In this document: positions 1 through 7,403 of the stretch, in pieces
Layout: each line of letters starts with the position of its first letter
Position numbering within the stretch: the stretch's first letter is position 1
From: Desulfarculaceae bacterium
Lineage (GTDB): Bacteria; Desulfobacterota; Desulfarculia; Desulfarculales; Desulfarculaceae
Assembly (NCBI GenBank): GCA_021737145.1
Contig: JAIPEN010000006.1
Location: 124,001-188,000 of the forward strand
Direction: 5' to 3'
Length of the DNA: 64,000 nt
Made by a program: the position numbers and the translations under genes
Notes under the pieces: generated by a model
Seen by the model: the letters and a program-made list of their open reading frames with translations, nothing else
Told to the model about the DNA's origin: nothing
Databases searched by the model: none

Positions 1-1459
1 GACCCAAAACGTGGGTGAGGATGATCAAAATCTGCACATGCTTGAACTGGCGGCCAAAGGCGTCGGCCCGGTTCTTGACCAGCTTTTCCAACAGGCGCAG
101 CCGGTGGGCCCACTTCACGTCGCGCAGCGCCTGGCGGGCCTCCTGGGTCAGCTCGGGGTGACGCTTCAGCTCGGCCTTTTGCTCCGGGTCTTCCAGATAG
201 GAATAGATGACCTTGAGACATCGCTCGAACTGCTCGGAGCTGTAGTCGGCCAGGATGTTGCGGTGCTTGTGCAGCCAGGCGGTGAGGAACTTCAGCCGGG
301 TGGCGGTCTCGGCCGTGCTGCTTAGCTTCTCGCGGCCGCCGTAGATGATGGAGCCCTCGTGCTCGCCGCGCACGATGTCCTGCAAGAGCAGCACCCGGTC
401 GCGGCTCAGGCCCAGAACGTCCAGCCCGCTCAGGGCCTCGCCGGTGAGGGGGTGGATCACCTCCTGGGCGGCCACGCTCATGGCCCGGTCCTCCAGCACG
501 TTGCCCGGGTGATAGGCGTGCTGGTTGTAGTGCACCCTGAGCAGCACCACCCGCCGCTTGGGATCCACGTAATAACCGCCCTCCTGGAGCTCCTTGTGGC
601 CGGCCTTGCTGCAGCCGCCCGCGGTCACCAGGGCCGCCTTCTCCACCCGGGGCAGGCCCTGCCTGGCCCCGATGCTGCTCAGGCTGGTGATGGCCCGGTC
701 CGAGTGGCCCAGCACCTTTACCACGAAGTGCTCCCTCCGCCGCATGAGCCGCCGGGCGAACAGGGCGGCCGAGGTGTGGCGCTCCCCGCAGATGGGAAAG
801 CCGGTCTGCTCCATGAGGAAGTTGTACACGAACTGGCGGTTAGCCGCGTAGGACTCGTTGTCGCCCGGCACGAACTTGCCCACCCGCCGGCCGAAGCGCT
901 TTATCTCGCCGTCCAGGTCCGAGGGGAAGGAGGCGAAGGCCCCGGCCAGGTGGAACTGGCCCTCTTGGTCGCGGGCCAGCACGTGCCCCCGGTCCATGGC
1001 CATGAGCAGGGGCATGAGCTGCACGTAGCGCCGCACCGGGGTGGGGCCGCCCAGGCCCAGGGCCTGGTTCATGTCCGGGGCCAGGTTGCGGGGCAGGCGC
1101 CGCCGCAGGGTGGCCCGATTGGCCGCGGCCAGCCCGCGGTCCGGGGGATCGCCCTCGGCGTAAAACTGGTCGTATTGGAAGCCCTCGTCCTGATAGCTCA
1201 AGGGCCGGTCCAGGGCCACCATGGAAAATGCAGGCAAATCACGGTATTCGATGAGCGGAGCGTCAAAGGGCGGGATCAGTTCGGCCGGCTCCACCAGGGG
1301 ATAGGAGGGGTGGTAGGGCTCCAAAAGCCCCTGGTGCATATGCAGAAAATCCAACACCCGGGACACCTGGGACAGGCTGCCGCCGGGTTTTTTTTGCTCC
1401 AGGATTTTCCACAGGCCCACCTCGCCTATTAGGGCTTTCGCGAACCAGCGAGGTGGCAT
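1..1459 (-). CDS. Unrecognised large protein, N-terminal 486 codons (runs off window)
   Basis: An uninterrupted minus-strand frame starts at the ATG at 1459-1457, preceded by a GGAGGA ribosome site at 1466-1471, and is still open at base 1. The protein begins MPPRWFAKALIGEVGLW and is soluble-looking, with no signal peptide, membrane segment or Cys cluster. It holds a basic stretch (RRRLPRNLAP), a CGERHTSAALFARRLMRRRE segment and a C-terminal part rich in charged helices. I do not recognise the family and assign no function. A possible -35 TTGACC lies upstream with a poor -10. It is divergent from the tRNA gene. The plus-strand frames here are GC-rich shadows. Confidence 0.75.
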   Translation of the reverse strand, partial: MPPRWFAKALIGEVGLWKILEQKKPGGSLSQVSRVLDFLHMHQGLLEPYHPSYPLVEPAELIPPFDAPLIEYRDLPAFSMVALDRPLSYQDEGFQYDQFYAEGDPPDRGLAAANRATLRRRLPRNLAPDMNQALGLGGPTPVRRYVQLMPLLMAMDRGHVLARDQEGQFHLAGAFASFPSDLDGEIKRFGRRVGKFVPGDNESYAANRQFVYNFLMEQTGFPICGERHTSAALFARRLMRRREHFVVKVLGHSDRAITSLSSIGARQGLPRVEKAALVTAGGCSKAGHKELQEGGYYVDPKRRVVLLRVHYNQHAYHPGNVLEDRAMSVAAQEVIHPLTGEALSGLDVLGLSRDRVLLLQDIVRGEHEGSIIYGGREKLSSTAETATRLKFLTAWLHKHRNILADYSSEQFERCLKVIYSYLEDPEQKAELKRHPELTQEARQALRDVKWAHRLRLLEKLVKNRADAFGRQFKHVQILIILTHVLG

Positions 1460-1561
1460 GGATTTTCCTCCGCAATCACAATACGTTGTCTATAGTTAAC
1501 ATTTTGGGAACTTAATGGTCAATCAAATGCGGATCAATACGGTTCTCAATAAGCCCAGACA

Positions 1562-1590
1562 TTGACAACCCCCCGTTGTTCTGATAGATA
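1562..1590 (+). promoter_or_regulatory. Sigma-70-type promoter of the tRNA-Ala gene
   Basis: A perfect -35 TTGACA (1562-1567), a 17-base spacer and a weak -10 TAGATA (1585-1590) place the start of transcription about five bases before the tRNA. Position and spacing fit a tRNA promoter. Confidence 0.6.
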
Positions 1591-1601
1591 AAGAGCCCTT
1601 C

Positions 1602-1677
1602 GGGGCTGTAGCTCAGCTGGGAGAGCGCATGACTGGCAGTCATGAGGTCGTCGGTTCGATCCCGATCAGCTCCACCA
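1602..1677 (+). tRNA. tRNA-Ala (anticodon GGC), CCA encoded
   Basis: The 76-base sequence folds into a full cloverleaf. The acceptor stem GGGGCTG pairs with CAGCTCC, the D stem is GCTC/GAGC, and the anticodon stem CATGA/TCATG encloses loop CTGGCAG, giving anticodon GGC. The T stem GTCGG/CCGAT carries loop TTCGATC, followed by discriminator A and a genomically encoded CCA. It reads GCC codons, abundant in this GC-rich genome. Confidence 0.97.
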
Positions 1678-1687
1678 CGGATATCCA

Positions 1688-1718
1688 GGGCTTAGGCGTT
1701 TTCGCCTAAGCCCTTTTT
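1688..1718 (+). terminator. Intrinsic terminator after tRNA-Ala
   Basis: An 11-base-pair stem (GGGCTTAGGCG with CGCCTAAGCCC, loop TTTT) is followed by TTTTT. It sits 10 bases after the tRNA CCA end, so it ends the monocistronic tRNA transcript. Confidence 0.93.
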
Positions 1719-1934
1719 CTTGGCCTTTTGGGTATAAATCAGCGGCGGCCGGCTCAATGTAGCCGGCCGCTGGTCTTTGCGGGAACAGCCGTTGGCCCGC
1801 CCCGCGCTTGTTACTTTTTGAATTGTGGGTGTTTTCTGAGAATCCGGGCAGGATGTCTTTGAAAAAGGCGTTGCGAATCAGGTTGATCAGCGCCTGCAAG
1901 GTGTTGGTGTCCGGCTCGCCGAGGCGTCCGGAAA
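1719..1934. other. Non-coding stretch, probably degraded sequence
   Basis: No gene is supported here. A 10-bp GC hairpin (GCGGCCGGCT / AGCCGGCCGC, near 1745-1771) follows the tRNA terminator. The part around 1805-1900 is clearly less GC-rich than its surroundings. Its minus-strand frame reads like a protein tail (includes LQALINLIRNAFFKDILPGF) without a credible start, so it may be a second gene remnant. Confidence 0.4.
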
Positions 1935-1937
1935 TGC

Positions 1938-2126
1938 CGGTCTTGGCGGCCCACCCTGTGCCTGGAGAGCGGGCAGAGCCACCTCGGCTCCGAGGTCATG
2001 CCCTGGATCGCCTATCAGACACCCGGCGCGCGGGTGATGATGTTCGACACCCACCACCAGGTTTTTTTGGAAGACCCCGCCGGCTTCAACGCGGCGGTCC
2101 TGTCTTTGCTGAAGGAGCTCGCCTAG
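1938..2126 (+). pseudogene. C-terminal remnant of an alpha/beta-hydrolase
   Basis: Reading from about 1956 to the TAG at 2124-2126 gives LCLESGQSHLGSEVMPWIAY, then about 18 residues, then the segment THHQVFLEDPAGFNAAVLSL and a normal C-terminus. This is typical of the last 60 residues of alpha/beta-hydrolase-fold enzymes, where the HHQVFLE/D-P-FN segment carries the catalytic histidine. No nucleophile elbow, oxyanion motif or start codon is found upstream, and the frame loses sense before about 1950. It is therefore best read as a truncated relic. It converges on the QmoB-like gene, whose stop lies 10 bases downstream. Confidence 0.6.
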
Positions 2127-2135
2127 GCCCGGCTC

Positions 2136-4265
2136 TCAGCTCACGATGGCAAAGGTGTCGTCCATCTCCAGGGTGAAGCGCGAGAGCATCTCGCGCACCC
2201 GGGCCCCGGTCTTGAGCGGGTTGGGACCCAGCTCGGCCAGCGCGGCCAGGGCGTTCTCGATGGCCCCGCGCGCCTCCACGGCCTGGCTGGGGGCCACCCC
2301 GGACCGGAACACCCGCTCCCGGCCCAGGCCGGTCTCCTCCAGCAGGTTGCCCAAATGCTCCCAACGGCGGGCGGCCCAGGTGCTGCCGCCCAGGGATTGG
2401 CAGGCGTCCTCGTGGCAGGAGAGCATGAGCACCCCGTCGAACCCGCGCCTGATTCCCTCCAGCACCATGTCCAGATCCACCTTGCCCGCGCAGGGCACGG
2501 TGATCAGGCGGGCGCCAGGGGGCAGGGGTGCGCCCTTGAGGCGGGCGGCGTGCAGGGCCGGGGCCGCGCTGTTGGCGCAGGCCAGCACCAGCAGGCCCCG
2601 CTCCCCGGCCGGGGACAGTCCGCTGCTCTGGCCGGCGGCGGCGGCGATTTCCTGGCCGTAGCGCTCATCCTCCAGGCCCACGATCTGGATGGCCTCCATG
2701 GGGCACTCGGCCGCGCAGGTGCCGCAGGTGGTGCACACCAGGGGGTTGCTCACCGGCCGCCGGAACAGGCGGTCCATGGCCCCTTGGGGGCAGACCCGCA
2801 CGCAGGTAAGGCAGATGGTGCAGCGTTTGCGGTCCACCAGCACCCGGCCGGTCTCGGCCAGGGGCGCGCCCCGGCCCAACAGCTGGCGGGCGGCCCGGGC
2901 CGCATCGGCCGCCTCGTCGGCCCAGCGCATGGGCTCGCCCTGGCCCCGGGCCGGACCCACCAGCCACTCCCCGCCCCGGCCGCTGGCCAGGGGCAGGGCG
3001 CTGATCGCCTCGGGCTGCAAGGAGCCGTCGCGCCCCACGGCCAGGCCCAGGGTCCCGGCCAGGCCGCGGTAGTCATCGTCCGGCTGTGGCACTTGGTCCA
3101 CGGCCAACAGATCGAACTCGTCGGCCATGACCCGGCCCAGCACCTCCTCGTCCCACTCCAGGGCCAGGCGCGGCAGGGCGGCATTCAGGCGCAGGCCGCC
3201 GCTGGTAAACTTGACCATGACCACGCCCAGGCCCCGGGCCTCCTGGGTCAGGCGCTCCAGGCCCGGCCCGGCCACTTTGGCGTTGCCGGTGAACAACACC
3301 ACCTCGCGCTCCGGGTCTTGGGCCAGTTCCATGGCCGCCAGGGTGGCGGCGCGCAGGGTCAGGGGATCGGACTGGCGCCCCAGGCCCACGGCCAGGGCCA
3401 CCTTGAGCGGCCCTTCGCCCAGGCGCTTTTTGAGGTGCTCCGGCGCGCTGGCCAGGCCCTTCAGCTCGCTCAGGGAGATCACCCGCTCATTGGGCTCGAT
3501 CCCCGGCGGCAGGTTCAGGCCCAGGGGCGGGCCCTGGGCCACCACCACCCCGCCCAGCTCCAGGGCGTGGGTCTCGCCGCCCCGGTCCTGGATGCGGGCC
3601 GTGAACTGCCCGGCCGTGCCGCCGAGCGACAGCAGCCGCCCCTGGCGGAACAGGCCAAGGCCGGATGCCTCCTCCAGCCCGGAGGCCAGCTCCCCGGCGC
3701 GTTCGGCCGCCTCGGGCCCCAACAGGGGCTCGGGCGGGGTCAGGCGCTTGCCCGGGCTCAGCAGCACCACCTCGTAGCCCGCGTCCAGCATTGAGCGCGC
3801 GGCCATAAGCGCGGCCAGGCCCGCGCCCAGCACCAGCACCCTGGTGCTCACCGCCATCTCTTCCTGGCCAAGCTCCTGGCTGAAGGCCAGGCTGCTCAGG
3901 GCCTGGCTAAGGGCGGCGGCCGCCCCCGGAGCCACGGCGCAGGCCCCGGACCTCTCGCCCTCGGCCCGGGCGCAGAGATCGAGCACCGTGGCCATGTCCG
4001 GGTTCAGGCCCTCGGCGGCCAGGGCCCGGCTTAGCTGGCCGGGATGGTGCAGCAGGGGGCAGGCCCCCACCACCGCCGCGCCCAGGCCCAGCTCCTTGAT
4101 GCGCCGGGCAATGGCCTGGGCGCCCTCGGCCTGGCAGCTCTGGGCCACGGTGAACACCGCGCCCGGCGCCGCCTCGGCCGCCCAACGCAACTGCTTGAAC
4201 TCCAGGGAATCGGCGGTTCCCCGCCCGCCCTGGCACAGGAAGACTCCCAGCGAGGCCGCGCTCAT
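2136..4265 (-). CDS. QmoB-like HdrA/MvhD-type flavo-iron-sulfur oxidoreductase subunit
   Basis: This 709-residue protein has the QmoB layout. An N-terminal domain opens with a degenerate GVFLCQGG signature, then comes an FAD/Rossmann region starting at VLVLGAGLAALMAA (about residue 145), and two ferredoxin-type clusters (CTICLTCVRVCP and CTTCGTCAAECP, about 480-525). A C-terminal MvhD-like domain follows, with VPCAGKVDLD and SCHEDACQSL. The first MvhD cysteine motif (normally CCNWC) is reduced to ACANSAA, and the third glycine of the FAD loop is Ala. Its ATG overlaps the TGA of the QmoA-like gene (ATGA), so the two are translationally coupled. In Qmo, QmoAB passes electrons between quinone-linked QmoC and APS reductase. 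No QmoC or AprAB is present here, so a role inside the MetFV/Hdr complex is inferred. Confidence 0.85.
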   Translation of the reverse strand: MSAASLGVFLCQGGRGTADSLEFKQLRWAAEAAPGAVFTVAQSCQAEGAQAIARRIKELGLGAAVVGACPLLHHPGQLSRALAAEGLNPDMATVLDLCARAEGERSGACAVAPGAAAALSQALSSLAFSQELGQEEMAVSTRVLVLGAGLAALMAARSMLDAGYEVVLLSPGKRLTPPEPLLGPEAAERAGELASGLEEASGLGLFRQGRLLSLGGTAGQFTARIQDRGGETHALELGGVVVAQGPPLGLNLPPGIEPNERVISLSELKGLASAPEHLKKRLGEGPLKVALAVGLGRQSDPLTLRAATLAAMELAQDPEREVVLFTGNAKVAGPGLERLTQEARGLGVVMVKFTSGGLRLNAALPRLALEWDEEVLGRVMADEFDLLAVDQVPQPDDDYRGLAGTLGLAVGRDGSLQPEAISALPLASGRGGEWLVGPARGQGEPMRWADEAADAARAARQLLGRGAPLAETGRVLVDRKRCTICLTCVRVCPQGAMDRLFRRPVSNPLVCTTCGTCAAECPMEAIQIVGLEDERYGQEIAAAAGQSSGLSPAGERGLLVLACANSAAPALHAARLKGAPLPPGARLITVPCAGKVDLDMVLEGIRRGFDGVLMLSCHEDACQSLGGSTWAARRWEHLGNLLEETGLGRERVFRSGVAPSQAVEARGAIENALAALAELGPNPLKTGARVREMLSRFTLEMDDTFAIVS

Positions 4266-5491
4266 GGCTGCATCTCCTCCAGGTAGCCCAGGGTTTGCTC
4301 CACCGCCCGCCCGGCCGAAGCCACCGCCTCGGCCACGTCCATGGGCCCCAGGGCCGTGCCGGCCAGGAACACGCCGTCCCGACCCGTACCGTCCAAAAAG
4401 CCGGACTCGTCCAGCCCGGCCCCGGTCAGCTTGGCCAGGGCCTGGTTGGCCGGGTTGGGGCTCAGGCCCACGCTGAGCACCACCAAATCAAAGGGCTCGC
4501 TCACCGGGGCCTGGCCCTCGCCGGGCTGGTAGTCCACCCTGAGGCCGCCCTGGTGATGGCCGTAGACGTCGTAGGGCATGGAGCGGATCAGCCGCAGCTC
4601 GCTGGCGGCCGCGTCCAAAAAATCATCCACCGCGTGTCCGAAGCTCTGCAGGTCCATGTAAAACACCGCCACCTCGCAGCCCTGGCGGCCGCTCAGGGCC
4701 CGGCCCAGGCGCAATGCATAGCCGCAGCACACCCGCGAGCAGTAGTTGTTGCCCGCCACCTCCCGCGAGCCCACGCACTGGATAAAGGCCACCTTGTTGG
4801 CGGGCCGGCCGTCGCTGGGCCGTATGGCCCGGCCCTGGTCGCGCAGCATCCGCTCCAGCTCAAAGGCGGTGACCACATCCGGGAAGCGGCCGTAGCCCAG
4901 GCGTTCCCTCGGGGTGGGATCAAAGGGCGTGAACCCGGTGGCCAGCACCAGGGCCGAGACCTCCAGGGCCTTTTCGCGGTCCTCTTGCCTGAAGTCGATG
5001 GCCTCCTCGGGGCACAGGTCCACGCATACCGTGGAGCGGCCGTCCTTGAAATACAGGCATTGCTCCGGGTCGATGGCCAGGCGGGGAGACTCGGCCGCCA
5101 AGCGGGGCAAGCGGATGGCCCCGTCCTCCAGGGCCGGGCAGGCCTCCAGGCACAGGCCGCAGGCGGTGCAGCGCTCCGGGTCGATGTAGGCCGGCCGCTG
5201 GCACACCACCGCCTGGTAGCCCTGCTCCGTGGCCGTGAGGCTTTGCACCTCGGCCCGGCGGTGCAGGCTGATCAAGGGATGCCCGGCCGTGGCGGTCAGG
5301 CGGGGCTCGGACAGGCAGCCGTTGCACTTGAGGCACTGGTCCACCGCCTTGCAGGCCAGCCAGGCGGCGTGCCCCCCCAGAAAGTCGTCGCGCTCCACCA
5401 GGTCCACCGGCACTCCCTGCTCGGCCAGCTCCAGGGCGGCGGTGGCCCCGGCCACCCCGCCTCCTATGACCAACACCCGCTTTTCAGCCAT
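4262..5491 (-). CDS. QmoA-like / HdrA-like FAD and 4Fe-4S subunit
   Basis: This 409-residue protein matches QmoA length. It starts with an FAD loop (VLVIGGGVAGATAALELA, residues 6-23) and the HdrA-type substrate-side cysteines CLKCNGC. A ferredoxin motif CTACGLCLEACP and a second, incomplete cluster (CLYFKDGRSTVCVDLC) follow. The HdrA core motifs FIQCVGSRE, YCSRVCC and LSVGLSPNP are all present. It lacks the N-terminal and C-terminal extensions of full HdrA. It lies 22 bases after metF and overlaps the QmoB-like gene by four bases. Homology to HdrA/QmoA is firm. The exact partner, Qmo complex or MetFV-Hdr supercomplex, is inference. Confidence 0.87.
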   Translation of the reverse strand: MAEKRVLVIGGGVAGATAALELAEQGVPVDLVERDDFLGGHAAWLACKAVDQCLKCNGCLSEPRLTATAGHPLISLHRRAEVQSLTATEQGYQAVVCQRPAYIDPERCTACGLCLEACPALEDGAIRLPRLAAESPRLAIDPEQCLYFKDGRSTVCVDLCPEEAIDFRQEDREKALEVSALVLATGFTPFDPTPRERLGYGRFPDVVTAFELERMLRDQGRAIRPSDGRPANKVAFIQCVGSREVAGNNYCSRVCCGYALRLGRALSGRQGCEVAVFYMDLQSFGHAVDDFLDAAASELRLIRSMPYDVYGHHQGGLRVDYQPGEGQAPVSEPFDLVVLSVGLSPNPANQALAKLTGAGLDESGFLDGTGRDGVFLAGTALGPMDVAEAVASAGRAVEQTLGYLEEMQP

Positions 5492-5513
5492 TGACGCGGC
5501 GCTCCTTAATGGC

Positions 5514-6260
5514 TCACAAGGCCAGTTGACCGGCCAGCTCGGGCAGCCGGGCCTGGTTTTCCGGGCAGGACAGATGCACCCCAGCGGCTTGGCCCTGGGC
5601 CTTCAGCTCCCGGGCCAGCTCCACCGCCCAGGCGGGGTCCTCCTCCGGGCCCAGCTCCAGGCCGGCCAGCACCCTGGGCGCCTCCCCGCCCGCCTGGGCC
5701 AGCAGGGCCCCCAGGCCCTCGCCGTTGCTGATGGGCTTGGTGATGAAAAAGGCCGCCCCGGCCTGGACCTTTTTGCGCAGCTTGAGGGCCTGCATGCCCA
5801 TCAGGGTGCTGTCCGGCGCCAGCACGGCCCCCAGGAAAAAGGCGGCCTCCTCCAGGGAAGCGGCCAATTGCAGGGTCTGCACCGAGTCCAGGTCGAACAC
5901 CGGCTGGGCCCCGGGCTGGTCGCCCAGGGTGGTGAAGTCGCCGCTGACCACCAGGAGGTTCTCCACCCCGCCGGCGGCCGCGGCCAGCATCTCGCTGGCC
6001 AGGGCCAACCGGTTGCGGTCCCGGCAGGCCAGGGTCATGATCACCTCGGCCGAGGCGTGCTTGATCAGGTGATGGCAGGCCAGCACCGGGCTCATGCGGG
6101 CCACGGCCCCCCGGTTGTCGCTGATCACCAGGGCGTCGGCCTTGCCCCCCAGGCTGGAAGTCAGCTCGGTGAGCGGCTTCAGGTCGCTGCCCCGGGGCGG
6201 GTCCAGCTCCACGGTCAATACGAACTTGCCCCCGTCCAGGGCCTGGGCCAGCTTACTCAT
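5514..6260 (-). CDS. metF: Methylenetetrahydrofolate reductase, MetF subunit
   Basis: This 248-residue TIM-barrel protein starts MSKLAQALDGGKFVLTVELD and contains family signatures: VELDPPRGSD, ISDNRGAVARMSP, a folate/FMN region LLVVSGDFTTLGDQ, and QAGAAFFITKPI. It reduces 5,10-methylene-THF to 5-methyl-THF in the methyl branch of the Wood-Ljungdahl pathway, or the reverse in complete oxidisers. At 248 residues it is shorter than E. coli MetF, as is usual for the MetFV type. The ATG at 6260 is chosen because GGAGG lies 10 bases upstream. It overlaps the end of metV by eight bases. Confidence 0.9.
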   Translation of the reverse strand: MSKLAQALDGGKFVLTVELDPPRGSDLKPLTELTSSLGGKADALVISDNRGAVARMSPVLACHHLIKHASAEVIMTLACRDRNRLALASEMLAAAAGGVENLLVVSGDFTTLGDQPGAQPVFDLDSVQTLQLAASLEEAAFFLGAVLAPDSTLMGMQALKLRKKVQAGAAFFITKPISNGEGLGALLAQAGGEAPRVLAGLELGPEEDPAWAVELARELKAQGQAAGVHLSCPENQARLPELAGQLAL

Positions 6261-6930
6261 GGGCGCTGTACCTCCGTTCATAGGCGGGGTGTACCTGTTT
6301 GCCGGGCAGGGCGTTGCGGCAGTCGCGGGCGGGGACGATGGCCTCCAGTCCCCCCAGGCGGCCGGTGCGCTCCAGGCGCGCGCTTATCAGGGCCCAGGCG
6401 CAGTCGCGCTCCGGGTCGGTCTCGCACTTGCCGTCGTCGCTGCCCCCGCAGGGGCCGTTGAGCATGCCCTTGGGGCACAGGCTCATCGGGCAGATGCCGC
6501 CGGTGAGGGTGAGCACGCAGTCCCGGCAGGAGCGGCACTTCTCCTGCCACACCCCCACGTCGTCGTTTATGCCGATAAAGGTGGTGTTCACTCCGGCCAG
6601 CACCGGCACCTCGGGGAACTTCTCGGCCAGGAACTGGATGCCCGCCCCGCAGGCCAGGGAGAGCACCGCGTCGGCCTGCTCGATCTGAGGGGCCAGCTCG
6701 TCCAGGAATTCCCGGTCGCACTGGCGCTCCACGCAGCCCACCTCGAACGCTTGCTCCCGTTGGTTGAGCTGGGCGGCTATGTCCAACTGGGCGGCCAGGA
6801 TGCCCGCCTCTTTTTCGCCGCCGGTCAGGCACACCGCCACGCAGGTGCCGCAACCGGCCACCAGCACCCGGCGGAACCCCGCCGAAGCCTCCGCGATCTC
6901 TTCAAAGGGCTTTCGCTCCGCTACGATCAT
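6253..6930 (-). CDS. metV: MetV, zinc/4Fe-4S partner of methylene-THF reductase
   Basis: This 225-residue protein belongs to the methylene-THF reductase C-terminal domain family (MetV). Cysteines are clustered as CGTC near residue 28, CVERQC near 65, CRSCRDC, and CPMSLCPKGMLNGPCGG. These are the ligands that bind zinc and 4Fe-4S in MetV. It docks on MetF and feeds electrons to its flavin, and in Moorella-type complexes it bridges MetF to HdrABC-MvhD. The start at 6930 overlaps the mvhD stop (ATGA). An upstream in-frame extension to 7044 would lie inside mvhD and is rejected. Confidence 0.9.
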   Translation of the reverse strand: MIVAERKPFEEIAEASAGFRRVLVAGCGTCVAVCLTGGEKEAGILAAQLDIAAQLNQREQAFEVGCVERQCDREFLDELAPQIEQADAVLSLACGAGIQFLAEKFPEVPVLAGVNTTFIGINDDVGVWQEKCRSCRDCVLTLTGGICPMSLCPKGMLNGPCGGSDDGKCETDPERDCAWALISARLERTGRLGGLEAIVPARDCRNALPGKQVHPAYERRYSAHE

Positions 6931-7388
6931 GTGGACAGCTCCCTTCCGCTCGCCGCCTGGGGCGCGGCCATGGCGCGGCCGCGCAGGGGATTGGGACCCA
7001 GCTCCAGGGCGCGGCGGGTCATCTTCTGAACCGCCTCGGCCCACTTGGGCGCGTCCGAGGCCCCGATGTGGAACATCTCCAGACGGTCTCCCCCCAGGCC
7101 CAGTTCATCCAGCAGCACCTTGGCGTGGGCCACCCGCTCCTTGGCCCGGAGGTTGCCCTCCAAAAAGTGGCAATCCCCGATCTCGCAGCCCGAGACCATC
7201 ACCGCGTCCGCTCCGGCCCGGAAGGCGGCCAGCAGATACATCACGTCCACCTTCCCGGTGCACAGCAGTTTGACGATTCTCACGTTGGGCGGGTATTGCA
7301 GGCGCATGGAGCCTGCCATGTCGGCGGCGGTGTAGGTGCAGTAGGTGCAGATCAAGGCCAGTATCTTGGGCTCGTATTTATCACCCAC
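6927..7388 (-). CDS. mvhD: MvhD-type [2Fe-2S] electron-transfer subunit
   Basis: This 153-residue protein has the MvhD family pattern: ICTYCTYTAAD near the N-terminus, LLCTGKVDV, VSGCEIGDCHFLEGN and the C-terminal LGPNPLRG. MvhD holds a [2Fe-2S] cluster and connects an electron donor to HdrA in methanogens and in MetFV-Hdr complexes. The start is GTG at 7388-7386 with a GAGGA site seven bases upstream. There are 15 bases between it and the hdrA stop. This is the intact, catalytic-looking MvhD of the operon, in contrast to the degenerate MvhD domain of the QmoB-like subunit. Confidence 0.93.
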   Translation of the reverse strand: MGDKYEPKILALICTYCTYTAADMAGSMRLQYPPNVRIVKLLCTGKVDVMYLLAAFRAGADAVMVSGCEIGDCHFLEGNLRAKERVAHAKVLLDELGLGGDRLEMFHIGASDAPKWAEAVQKMTRRALELGPNPLRGRAMAAPQAASGRELST

Positions 7389-7403
7389 TAGTCGTCCTCG
7401 CTT

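Noticed and set aside
1811-1999. Minus-strand open frame of 62 codons in the post-tRNA gap
   Set aside because: No ribosome site, no family and low coding sense. The protein-like stretch is in a different minus frame.
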